From: Auxenochlorella pyrenoidosa
Lineage: Eukaryota > Chlorophyta > Trebouxiophyceae > Chlorellales > Chlorellaceae
Length of the DNA: 64,000 bases
Direction: 5' to 3'
NCBI GenBank assembly: GCA_001430745.1
Contig: KQ482003.1
Coordinates: 450,754-514,753 of the forward strand
Within the stretch, counting starts at the first letter, position 1; each line of letters begins with the position of its first letter. The notes beneath the pieces are model-generated. The model did no database searches, was not told where the DNA came from, and saw nothing but the letters and a program-made list of their open reading frames with translations. This document shows, piece after piece, positions 21,519 through 32,658 of this stretch. The position numbers were made by a program, and so were the translations under genes.

Positions 21519-24500
21519 ATGCAGGGCCCGCCGCAGGAGGGGCGGGCCCCTGCGCTCGATGGCGGGCGAGTGAGCCCTAGGCTCGGCTGGCTGCGCGGCC
21601 TGGCTTGTTGCAGGGTGGAGCCCCGCACCCTGAGCAGCAGCGCTCCGCCCGCCTCGCGGCGGACGCCCCTGCCGCTGAGCCCAAGCGCTGCTGCCGCCCC
21701 CGCCGCTGCCACGCCAGCCTCGCCAGCTGCGGCGGCTACAGCAGAGGAGGCACGCGACCAGCTGCGCCCACTGCCTGCTTCGTTGGGACGCAAGCGCACC
21801 ACGACGTCGGCGAGCGATGGAGGGGCGGGGCGGAGCGGCGTTGCCAGCTTTGTGGTGGCAGCGCTGGTGGGGCGGCGCAGCCATGCGATGCGCAGCTTGG
21901 GCGCCGCAAACCGCCAGTCTCTGCTGCGCAGCCCCAGCTCTCCGCAGCGCAGCTCGGGCCGCGCAAATCGCCAGTCGTTGCTGCGCAGCCCCAGCTCTCC
22001 GCCGCGCAGCATGGGCAGCCTGACGGCCTGGCAGGCGCTCGCGGCAGAGGTGCAGCAGGCGATGCGGCTGGGGGCGGCCGCCGCAGGGCTGCGCTGGGGG
22101 CCCGGCTCCTCCAGCTCCGAGCTGGCGGGCATCTCCATTGCGAGCCAGGGCCGCAGCAGCCAGATAGAGCCGCACCTGATCATGTCTGAGGAGTCGTCAG
22201 CGTTCGTGCCTGATGGGGCCGGCAGCCAGCGCACCTCTGCAGTGGCGCTGCTGCCGGCGGGTGCGACCACGCGGCCGCGCCGGCCGCGCGGCACCCATGG
22301 CAGCGGCACAGCAGGTGGCGGCGGCGGCGGCTTGCAGGACAGCGGCGAGGAAGGCAGGCAAGCCCTCATGGCAGATGAGCGCAGCAGCAGATCAGGGGAT
22401 CGCGCCTCCATGTGAGTGCCCGGACTGCTGCTTCTTGGCAGTTGGGTGCCGGGGGAGGAGGGTTCACGTAGGGGGCTCCACGGCCCCCCTGGTAGCTTGG
22501 CGGGGCTGCTGATGCCGGCGGTACACCCGGGTGGATCCAGCTGGGGTGCATGTGCCCATGCCGCGTGCATGCAGGGCGCGGTTTGAGGAGCTGTACGAGG
22601 TGCTGGGCGAGCTGGGGCGCGGCGCGTTTGGCTGCGCGCTCAAGGCGCGGCGGCGGCGCGACGGCGCCTTGGTCTGCATCAAGGTCCTGGACTCGGCCAG
22701 CATGGGGGCCGCGGAGCGGCGCATGGTGAGGGCGGGGAGGCGGGGGCAGCCCGCCCGCAGCTGCCGGTTGCGGCGGCAGGGGCGGCACGTGGAGGCAGGG
22801 GTGTGGTGCACGTGCCGGTATGGCACTTGAGCGGGTGTAGCTCTTGTGCAGACATGAGGAGCCAAGACAGCAGGGTCCAAGGCTGCAGGCCCGCAAGGCA
22901 CTTCCAAGTAACGGAGGGATGCATGCTGCCACAGCATGGTGGCAGTGGCAGCGCACGCACGCTGCGAGTATTTTCAGCGTGGCAGTCGTGCGTCACAGTG
23001 CGTGTGCTGTTGGCGGTGGCCTGTGTCGCTACATGTGTGCCCCTCCTGCCCCGGGCGTGCCCATGCCTCTCTGCAGTCGCGCGACGAGGTGCGGGTGCTG
23101 TCATCCATGGCCCACCCCAACATCGTGCTGTACCACGACTGCTTCAACGATGGCAGCAAGCAGTACATAGCCATGGAGTTTTGCGAGGCAAGGCGCATGG
23201 CCCCCGGCACCGCTTGATGAGGGGGGGTGCTGTGGAATGCACCGCTGCTGTGCGTGCGGTGGCGGCGCAAGCCCTGCAGCGGCACGACGTGTGCAGCCGC
23301 GGTTGTCTTGCATCGTGCCAGGAGCGGCTTCCGCGCGCTCTGGCCTTCAGGCTGCCTGGCCCTGCTGCTGCCCCCTGTGAGCACCGGTGCAGGAGGGCGA
23401 CCTGGAGCAGTGGCTCAAGGCCAGGGATGGCAAGCTGCTGGGCGAGGGCGAGGTGATGCTCAAGTTTGTGCAGCTGTGCCTGGCGCTGCAGCACGTGCAC
23501 AGCAAGGTGGGTGGGGTGGGGGGAGCTGCCAGCTTACTAGATGCAGAAATGCTCGGGCGACGACAGGGATGCTGCTGGCATCACCTACGGGTGTGCATGG
23601 GCCGATGCCACTGTGCAAGTCAAAGAGCGGCAGTGCTTCTGCACCCCGTCTCTGACAGGGCATCATCCACCGCGACGTCAAGTCGGGCAACATCTTCTGC
23701 ACGCGGCATGGCATTCTGAAGCTGGGTGACTTTGGCATCAGGTGGGCTTCAAGCCACGCTCATGGCACTGCAGCTGCGCAGGAACTGCTGTCACAGAGAT
23801 GCCTTGCTGTTAGTCTTGCCGGGATTTTTCAAGTGCCCCAATCCTTCCGTCGCTGGTTTTTGCAGCAAGATCATGGCCCCAGGCAAGAGCCACACCCGCA
23901 CTATGGTGGGCACGCCCTACTACTTCTCGCCAGAGCTTGTCGAGGTGAGGGGCCAGCAGCAGATGACTGGCATGGGTTGCTGCCTGTCGTGCAAGGATTC
24001 TGGATGGGCTGAAAGTGCTGCTGCTGACCCCTGCGTTCAAGCAAGCAGCGCAACCGACTTGTTGGCCATAGACGTGTGCTGGGCGAGCTGCAACTAGCCA
24101 TGTGGTGCACACCTGTGCCCGCAGGACAAGCCGTATAGCAAGAAGGCAGACGTGTGGGCCGCGGGCTGCGTGCTGTATGAGCTGGCTACGCTGCAGCGCC
24201 CCTTTCGGGGCAGCTCCGTGTCAGGTGGGGAGGCAGGGCTGAGCCTGCGTGCGGAGCCAGGACTTCGGTGGGCAGGCTGCGACAGCCACCTGGTCGTGTT
24301 TGGTGGCAGCTGGCACGGGGCTGGCAATGAAGCTGAGGAGACCACCACCACCAAAGCTGGCGCGCCTGCTGCTGGGGAGGCTCTGCTGTACGGATGCCAC
24401 ACATCATTCATTAAACCTGGATCCTGCACCTCGCGCCCCCCACCCTCCCTCCTGGACCGGCAGCTGTTGCGGTGAAGATCCTGCGCGGCACCTACGCCCC

Positions 24501-26278
24501 GCTGTCGGAGCAGTACAGCCCCGAGCTGCACAAGCTGCTGGCGGCGCTGCTGCGGCGCAAGCCCGACCAGCGGCCCACAATCGACGAGGTTGGTGTGTGG
24601 TCATGTTGGGGTGGGGCAGCGCGTGCCGTGCTGAGCCATCCGTACATCACACCTCATCAGCGCCCGCTCCGCTCACCTCGTGCCTCGCCACCACCCTCAC
24701 TTGCAGGTGCTGGGCATGGAGTACGTGCGCAGGCACATGCGGCGGTACCGCGACCACGTGCAGCGCACCGTGGAGCACCGCAAGCAGTCCTTCTTCAACT
24801 CGCTCAACATGTTCCAGCTGGACTCTGGCACAGATGGCACGGCAGCGGCGGCGGCGGCGGCGGCGGCGGCGGGCACGGCAGCACCGGCTGCTGCCGCGGC
24901 CTCAATACCAAAGCCGACGCCGAAAAGGCGGCAGCCCCACCGGCTCAGCGCTGTAGCAGGGCAGTTCTCCACTCCGCCATCGCCTGCTGCCGCTGTTGCC
25001 TCTGTGCCGGCCTCACCCGGCATGGTTCCATCCGCCTCCCCTCCAGCAGCTGCTCTGTTGCCACGGGCAGCTGCAGACGCAGCGGCTCTGGCGGTCCAGG
25101 CAGACCTGGCCAGTGCTGCTGCAGCAGGAGCGGCGCAAACAGGGGCAGCAGCAGAGGCGATGGCTGCAGCATTGCCAGCCTCGGCGTGGAATGCACATGG
25201 AGAGGCAGCAGATGCTGTGGCCGGACCTACGGATGCCATAGGAAAGCCAGAGTCAGCAGCAGCGGCAGCAGCAGCAGAAGCAGCAGCAGAAGCAGCTAGA
25301 GCAGACTTGCCAGCTGCATCAGAGCAGCGGCAGCAGCAGGTACGGCCTCCAAAGGCGACATCCTTCTCTGCAGTGGCTCACTTGCAGGCTGCTGCAGCTG
25401 CAGCAGGAGCAGACAGCAGCAATTCAGGTGGTCACGGCGATGCGGCAGCACGTGAGCGATGGCCGGAAAGGCCAGTACTTGTCGCCGCTGCTGTTATCAG
25501 GGAAGAGCAGCAGGACTCAGAAGCAGCAGCAGCGGCTGCTGCAGCAGCTGCGGCAGCAGGAGCAGGCACAGGAGGAGCATCAGCATCAGCAGTGCCAGCA
25601 GCTGCGGCGGCGGCGGCTGCAGAGCTACAGCAGCAGCAGCAGCAGCAGACACAGCAGCAAACACAGCACTTGCTGCTGCCGCAGTTGGTCAGCAAACTGG
25701 CCTCGCATGCCTCACTATCCCTGCCAGACTCGCCACAGTCGGCTCTCCACTTCCAGCGGGCAACCAGCCTCAAGACCGCCAACTCAGAGGCTGGCAGCCT
25801 GCTGGCAGCAGGCACCGACGGCCGCAGCGGAGAGGAGCCGGCCAGCGGTCCAGTGGCTGCAGCAGAGCACTCTGGGGTCGGCCACCTGCCGCTGGCATCA
25901 CTGCCTGACAGCTCTGCAGCGGCCAGCGAGCCAGAGACTCCATCTGCGCGCAGGGCGGCGGATTCAGTGGTGGACCTGGCCCGCCGCGCACCAGGCCTAC
26001 TGCTGCAGGTGCAGCAGCTGCTGGACCGCTCGCCTGTGCCCCTGTCCAGCCCCGCCAGCGCCAGCTGCAGCCTGCTGGCGCCGGCGGATGGCGAGGCAGC
26101 CATGGAGGAGCGGGGCCGCGCGCGGCGGCTCACACGGCGTGCAGCCGACCAGGGCTGCTCAGAGGAGCTGCTCAGTTTTGGTTTGGCTGACGACAGCGCG
26201 GGCAGCACGCCGCGGGGAGGGCCCAGGCTGCGCGCGTCAGCAGTGTGGGGCGGCGGGGGCCGCCTGAGCCCGCGCTAG
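21519..26278 (+). CDS. NEK (NIMA-related)-type kinase with long Ala/Gln-rich tail
   Basis: Ser/Thr kinase, NEK-like; NEKs act in cilia, microtubule and cell-cycle control. ATG 21519 starts a basic Ser/Ala-rich N-terminal region of about 298 residues, ending at a donor after 22412. The kinase domain follows in short exons: ELYEVLGELGRGAFGCALKA, VCIKVLDSASM, VLSSMAHPNIVLYHDCF, QYIAMEFCE, EGDLEQWLKARDG, IIHRDVKSGNIFCT (intact HRD), LGDFGIS, RTMVGTPYYFSPELVE, YSKKADVWAAGCVLYELATL and LAALLRRKPDQRPTIDEV. HRDxKxxNIF and VGTPYYxSPE are the NEK hallmarks. The final exon (from about 24707) encodes a helix (YVRRHMRRYRDHVQRTVEHR) and then about 480 residues of low-complexity Ala/Gln/Ser sequence to TAG 26276-26278. 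The donor after MEFCE is GC (23188). The NEK subfamily cannot be set by eye. Confidence 0.86.
21906..22012 (+). repeat. 57-nt in-frame tandem duplication in the NEK N-terminal region
   Basis: Two copies with a 57-nt period (starting at 21906 and 21963) encode ANRQSLLRSPSSPQRSS and ANRQSLLRSPSSPPRS. Each copy holds paired RSPSSP sites, the kind of sequence proline-directed kinases phosphorylate. Confidence 0.85.
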
Positions 26279-27253
26279 CGCCGCCTTTCTCGGCACAGGG
26301 CTGTTGCTTTTTCAACCATTTGCAGACCGACTGCACACTATTGCTTTTCCCTGTCTGAAGACAAGAGATTATTTCATCTATCCCTTCGCAACATTGGGTG
26401 CGGCGTGGTGGCACTGTAACCTCGCGCCAGCAGGTCCCCCTTCAGTCACTCCACACTGCTGCTATCATGCCTCTTGGGCAGTCGGCAGGTTACCAGCTTT
26501 TGACACTGGAAAAGTGCCTGCTGGCCCTTGCTATTGGCTCCACAGATGAGGGGCATTTGGCTCTTGTACTGCATTGCGTTCAAATGGGCCAGTCCTGCCA
26601 GATGCTGCTCCAGCAGTGCTGCCAGATGCTGCTCAGCAGCAGCAGCACCTGGACAACGCTCTGTCGCGTTCGTATTCTGCGTGCTGTTGCGCCTTGGGGG
26701 CTGCCTGGTCGCCTCAGGGTGCGATGGGAACGGTCGCCTTGCGAGAGGTGAAGGTGCAAGGCGCACAAACAGGCAGTGGAGACGCCCAGCCGTCGGGGTG
26801 GGATCCTGCTGCTCCCTCGTGAGTGTCGAGCACATCAATGAAGGGGTTGGCGTGTGCCTAGCGCGCAACTGAACCCTTGTCGCCGCCGCTCGTTGCCGCC
26901 GGCTGCTGCCTGGCACTGTGACATTGTGTGGCACACAGCAAACGCAGCCCAGCACCATTTGAATGTTCGCCCCCCATCACACGATGCTGTGCATTCGCAG
27001 GTTCCGGGGGAGCTCCCTGCAGGTTGGCACCCATGCAATTGCAGAGCCGGCGGATGCTGAGGGCGACAGTGCAGGGGAGGCGAGCGGCACAACGCAGGTG
27101 CTCTCGCGCAGTATCTGGAGCAGCAGGATTGAAGTCATAGGCTGTGCCACGTGGCCAGGGGTTTTGATACGCAGTCCCCACCTGTGAGCCTGGGCAAGCT
27201 GCGAATGAACAGCACAGAAGCCGACGCTGCACCCGGGCTTCAGCTTTGCCATC
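26279..27253. other. NEK 3' flank and ABCG upstream region
   Basis: About 975 bases. A TGTAA lies at 26415-26419. An open frame at about 27000-27183, ending at a possible GTGAGC donor, could be an upstream ABCG exon but has no recognisable content. Confidence 0.4.
26415..26419 (+). promoter_or_regulatory. TGTAA poly(A) signal of the NEK gene
   Basis: TGTAA about 137 bases past the NEK stop codon, a usual distance for a green-algal 3' UTR. Confidence 0.5.
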
Positions 27254-30200
27254 ATGGCCCCCCCACCCCCGCCCACCCAACCAACCACGGGCTGCCCTCC
27301 CCCGCTGCAGCCCTTGCGCATCACCCTTGAGTGGCGGGAACTGAGGTACACAGTCCCGCTGGGCGGCCGAGGCATTTTGTGCATGCGCCGGGCCAGGAGC
27401 GAGCGTGTCATACTGGATGGGCTTTCGGCGGTGATGCCGCCGGGCCGCCTGTTGGCAATCATGGGTGGGCAGTGGTGGGGAGGGGTGGCGGGGCAAGCTG
27501 TGGTGGCCCAGGTCGAGGCTGGGCGCGTAAGGCAACCACAAACGGCCAACGGCACGTAGGACGGGGGGATGCCTGCAGGCAAGGGCAGGAGGTGCGGCAG
27601 GGTGGTGCGGGCTCGGCCTGGCCGGCGCGCCCGTGCCGCTGCGCCGTGCCGTGCCCGCAGATTGGCGCATGCGCTGTGCACCTCACGCGCACCCACCTGT
27701 CCTACCCTGCCTGCAGGCCCCACAGGGTGTGGCAAGACCAGCCTGATCAATGCGCTGGCGGGGCGGCTGCCCATCGGGGGCACCCTGGAGGGGCAGATCC
27801 TGGTCAACGGGCTGCCGCGGGGCAAGGGCTTCCGCGCGGTGTCAGCCTACGTCATGCAGGTGCTGCCCCGTCAGACTGCCTCCAGCTCTTGGTTGTACAT
27901 GACTGTGAGGGTTTGCGGCCAGGACTGCACCGGGCATGCTGGCTGCATGGCGCAGTCCAAGGTAGGCAGGCAGGCATCTCCAAGTGATGTGGTCATGCCT
28001 GGCAACCTTGTCAGATCACCTGTCCCTGTTTTGTTGCGTCCGGCAGGACGACGTGCTCTTCCACAACCTGACGGTTCGCGAGACGCTTGACTTTGCGGCG
28101 CGCATGCGCCTGCCGGCCTCGGTGCCACCGGGCGCCAAGGCCGCGCGCGTCGACGCCATCATCGCGCAGCTGGGCCTGGCGGGGGCTGCCAACACCTATG
28201 TTGGGGTGAGCGCACCCAGGCTTTGTCCTGCACCGGCGTGGAGGGAGGCTGCTGGGACGCAATGCGAGTGCAAGGCAGGCATCACAGGAGGCTGCTGGCA
28301 AACAGGCCCGGTGCTCCACCCCACGCATGCAGAACGCAATCGTGCGCGGCGTCAGCGGCGGCGAGCGCAAGCGCGTCAACATTGCGATTGAGGTCCTATC
28401 CAACCCTTCGATGCTCTTTGTCGACGAGCCGACCTCGGGTGGGACAGCTGAGGTGGCGCGGATGTGCATGTGGGCATGCTGTTGCGCCGACAGCTGGCCG
28501 CAGTCTCTGCATCTTGTGAGCGGGCGCCAACCCTGCAGCCTGTGGCCCTCCCCGGTGCAGGGCTGGATGCCTTTCAGGCGCAGAGCGTGGTGGAGAGCCT
28601 GTCGCAGCTGGCGAAGAGCGGGCGCAGGCAAGCACCAGTGGCAGCCGGGCGGCTGCCCTGCCAAGCTGGTTGCTTTCTCTTTGCTGCCGACTGACACGCC
28701 ACCTGTGCTGGCGAATATCTGCAGCGTGCTGGCGACCATCCACCAGCCGCGGTCCAGCGTGTTCCAGATGTTCGACCTCCTCCTCGTGCTCAGCGAGGGG
28801 CGGCAAGTGTTCAATGGGCCCGCGTCAGAGGTGCGGCAGGGCTGGGTCCGCTGGGGTGCTTCATTCAATGCTGAGCTTGCTTGGTCGCCACCGTGCATGC
28901 CATGCGGCAGCGAACTTTATGAGTCGGGGTGCGAGAGCTGGTCCTGGAGGCACGGCATGCCGCCGGAGGAGCAGGGGCCATGGCAGCTGCCCGCCGGGGC
29001 TCAGGCACTCTGTCCTGACCGCAGCTGTACCAGCCTGTTCCCGCACGCCTTCCTGACCTCCTCAGGCCGTGTCCTGGTTTGCCTCCTGCGGGTTCCAAAC
29101 CCCTGAGCATTTCAACCCTGCCGGTGAGGCTGGCCTCAGCTCGGTGTCTACAAGTGCTCTCCTTGCCTGCTGCTGCTGTCAGCAACCCACCTGCCAATGT
29201 TTTGGGGTTTCACTTCACTCGCCCTCTGCTAACCCGCCATGGCCGCCCCCTTGTCACCTTGCAGATTTCTTCGCCGACCTGGTGGCTCGCGACCGGCGCA
29301 CGCCCGAGGCCGATGCCGCATCGCAGGCGCGAATCCAGCAACTGGTGGCGCGCTTCCAGGAGCACCAGGCCGGGCGCAGCATGGAGGTGCGCCCCTTGCA
29401 CAACCACAGCAGGATGCTGGTGGCATTGGGTGCCGGGTCTGAGTCGGTGGCTGGGCATGCTGCGCATCTGGTAGGTTGGTCTGACATGCCCGGTGGAAGA
29501 CGCACACTGCATGTGGCGTTGCACCCATCTTGCCGGTTGGCTGCCAGCCGTAGGCGCTGCCCACGCCCCCCCTGCCCGCAGGCAGCAGCGGTGCCCCAGG
29601 CGGACGAGCAGGCGATGCAGCAGATCAATGATCGGCCAGCCTTCCCAAACCGCTGGCCAGTGGAGTTTGGCCTTCTGCTGCGGCGTGCCTGGAAGCAGCA
29701 GAGCCGCGACCGCCTGCCGCAGGCGAGGCCTGCCTGGGCACTGGCAAGGCTTGCACTTGGCTGGATGTTCACGCTGGGAGTCGATTTGCAAACAATGAGG
29801 CAGTTCCGTGAGCTTGCAGCGCCCAGCTTGCACACTGGCCCCGTGCCGCAGATGATCACGCTCATGCAGACGCTTGTCCTGGGGTTCGTGCTGGCCGCGC
29901 TCTTCTCAGACATTCCAAATACGGCGCAGGGGGTGCAGGATGAGCTGGGGGTGAGTGCTGCAGGCAGCCTGCGGCTCATGGCGGTGCTGCGCTGGCTGCA
30001 AAGGCGTGGCATGCTGCACTGACAGGCCCGGGGGCTCCAGCCACCAACATCGCCTCTGTACCACCTCGCAGGTGCTCTTCATGTGCTGCATGTGAGTGCG
30101 ACAGCAGCGCCCCGTTTCGTGCTGCTCTCAGGCTGCGTGGCATGCGCCTTGCAGGCACTTGCCGCCTGCACAGCTCTATACACCTACTGTGCCACTTGGC

Positions 30201-32165
30201 GTTGGCCACGCCCACGCTGCCTGCCCAACCCATTCGCACAGGTTCAACGCCATGGCCTCCCTCTTTGCCTCCCTCAACACCTTCCCCGCTGAAGCGGGCA
30301 TCGTCAACAGGCACGCCCAGCCGCTGGCAGCCACACGCTCCATGGTGGCCTCCATTGCCTGCGCTCCGCGGCATGCAGATCAGCTAGTCAGGCACGCATC
30401 ACCCCTCGTTCCACTGGCCTCCTCTCCAACTGGGCAGGGAGCGCGCCGGCAAGTCGTACCACGTGCTCCCGTACTACCTGGCGAGGCTCATCTGCGACAT
30501 GCCGCTGCGCGTGGGCCAGGGCCTGCTCTTCGGTGGGTGGCGGGGAATGTGGGCGAGCCAGCGCTCTGCCCCGGTGTGCAGGTTTGCTTCAACCCACGAG
30601 TTGTTGACCCTGCGAGGATCTCACGTGGTGCACCCCCGTCACTTTCCGCCCACCGTGTTCAGGGGTGATTGTGTACTTCATCGTGGGGCTGAACGCGACT
30701 GCAGCAGCCTTCTTCCAGGTGGGGATGGTTTTTCAAGTTAAGGGAACAGGGGGCAAAGGTGTGCGGCGGCTGGGGACAGCGGGCGCCTACCAGGAGTTGT
30801 GCTCTAGAGAGTGAGGGCAATCTGGGTCAGCAACACGCGCCTACACCCTGCACCCCGTTGCAGCCCCCTTGATGAATGTACATGCTGAGCTTTGCACTCG
30901 TGACAGTACACTGCTGACTGCCTGTATCAGACAAGCAGAAGGGGTGGGCACCGCTGTGAGGTGGGCCCATCACTGCATTCATGCACACCCTTGCCTTTTT
31001 AATCACCCTCGCCTTTGGGAATTGACGAGCCCGCCCCTGCAGTTTGTGGCGCTGACAATCCTCGAGGGGCTGGCCTCGCAGGTGCGGCCCGCCAATGCTC
31101 AATGATTGTTGAGCTGTAATCCGCACCCCTGCCAGCATCACTGCAGTTCTTTGGATGCGTGCAAGTTGTGAGACTATTGCGCTGGCAGCGTTGGGCGCCC
31201 CCTGCTGCACCCGACCCTCGCGCTGTCCTCAGCCTGCAGGCGCTGGGCGTGGCTGTCTCGGCAGCCGTGCGGGGCTCCGACAAGCTGGCCTTTGCCGTGG
31301 CACCTGGGATCACCGTGATTCTCATGCTCTTTGGCAAGTGGTCTTTGTGGCCCGAGCGCTTCTGCACGCCCGGAGTATTGCGTCTGATTGGGCAGTAGCT
31401 GCACGCAGCCAGAACGCACGGTCCTGCAACGAGCTGGCCCTGCTTTCATATGCGCTGCAGGCGGCTTTTTCGTCTCCACAGATTCCATCCCGGCAGGTAG
31501 GAGCCCATCTGATATCTGTGCAAGCCAGCGTTCCGCTGTGACTGGGGATACCACACAGCCCCCACTTGGGGCTGCTGACCCGGCACTCCCGCCCCATGCC
31601 TCCATGCAGCCATCCGCTGGATCTGTTACCTCTCCCACCTGTATTACGCTTTCCAGGGGCTTGTCATCAACAACTTTGCGTGGGTCAAAGATCTTGCAAG
31701 GGCCCCACTGCCCGCTGCGTGGGGGATGCTGGGGGAGGGGTTATTGTCCTGCCCCACCAGCGGTGCATACTCAGGGGGCAGTGATCACTGCCATGTCATG
31801 ACATTCAAGGGGGGCCCCCCTGCCACGTGCCCGCAGAGGGCGCACCGGCTGGACCTGCGCCACAGCTCAGGACCCCACCTGCACCATCACGGGCGACCAG
31901 GTCATCGACAGGCGAGTGCAGCTGCCTGATCCCGTGGTGGGTCACAGGCCTCGCTGTGCAAGGCTGCACAGCTTGCAGACCCTGGTTGCGCCCGCCACAT
32001 CTGCCCTCCTGCAGGCTGGGATTCGGCGACAAGCCGCGATGGGAGGCATACGTGGGGCTGTCCGGCCTCATACTGGGCTACAATCTGGCGGGCTATGCTG
32101 TGCTGCGTTTCACAAAGCAGAGGTTCCTGCCGCTGTCGCCCGCTCCGGCAAAGAAGCGCGCTTGA
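27254..32165 (+). CDS. ABCG-family half transporter
   Basis: ABC half-transporter of subfamily G (ATPase domain first, then about six membrane segments), an exporter of lipids or small molecules that must dimerise. The ATPase domain has [14 protein letters not shown], a Walker A split by an intron ([17 protein letters not shown]), the Q-loop region [20 protein letters not shown], the signature [16 protein letters not shown], Walker [18 protein letters not shown] and the H-loop [15 protein letters not shown]. The membrane half has [98 protein letters not shown] and [19 protein letters not shown]. Stop TGA 32163-32165. ATG 27254 is plausible, but an acceptor just before the conserved start (about 27312) leaves an upstream first exon possible. 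GC donors are needed at 29723 and 31334. Substrate unknown. Confidence 0.92.
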
Positions 32166-32658
32166 GGGATTGCACTCCGCAGCGCTTGGCAGTCACTTGC
32201 AGTGCATGGTATGGTGCTTATCAAACGGAATGTAGGCTGGTATGCTGAGTGAGGTCGTTATCTCAATAAGCGCGCTTGGGATTGTGTGGAGAGAGGGTAC
32301 AGTGGCCTGATCGCTGTGCTTGCAAGAGGGTCTACTGCGCCGCCAGTTGGGCGAGGCGCGCGCCAGGCCGGAAGCCACGGTGGTGCAACACCGGTTGCAT
32401 TGTCCGCTTCGTTCCAAAATTCAAGCCGTCCTGAAGCCCCACAGACCCGTAGCCAGTGTTTGAGCGTCATTTTTCAAGTCACCAGCAAGTGCTGCGGCCG
32501 CAGCCTGGGGGGGCAGCAAAGCGTCCCGTGCACCTTTCGGCAGACTCCCGAGCGCGTGTGGGGCATCGAGACCGGGTGGCATCCGTGCGCCACTGCCGCG
32601 GCCAGCGGTGGCCGCCAGCACCGCCGCTGCCGCGTGCTGCTCGGCAAATTGAGGCAGC
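32166..32658. other. ABCG 3' flank and RAB3GAP1 upstream region
   Basis: About 490 bases with no exon or signal recognised. Confidence 0.4.

Noticed and set aside
24680..26278. Long open frames on several strands over the NEK tail
   Set aside because: They are shadows of the GC-rich, CAG/GCN-repetitive last exon. Only the frame continuing the kinase domain is supported.
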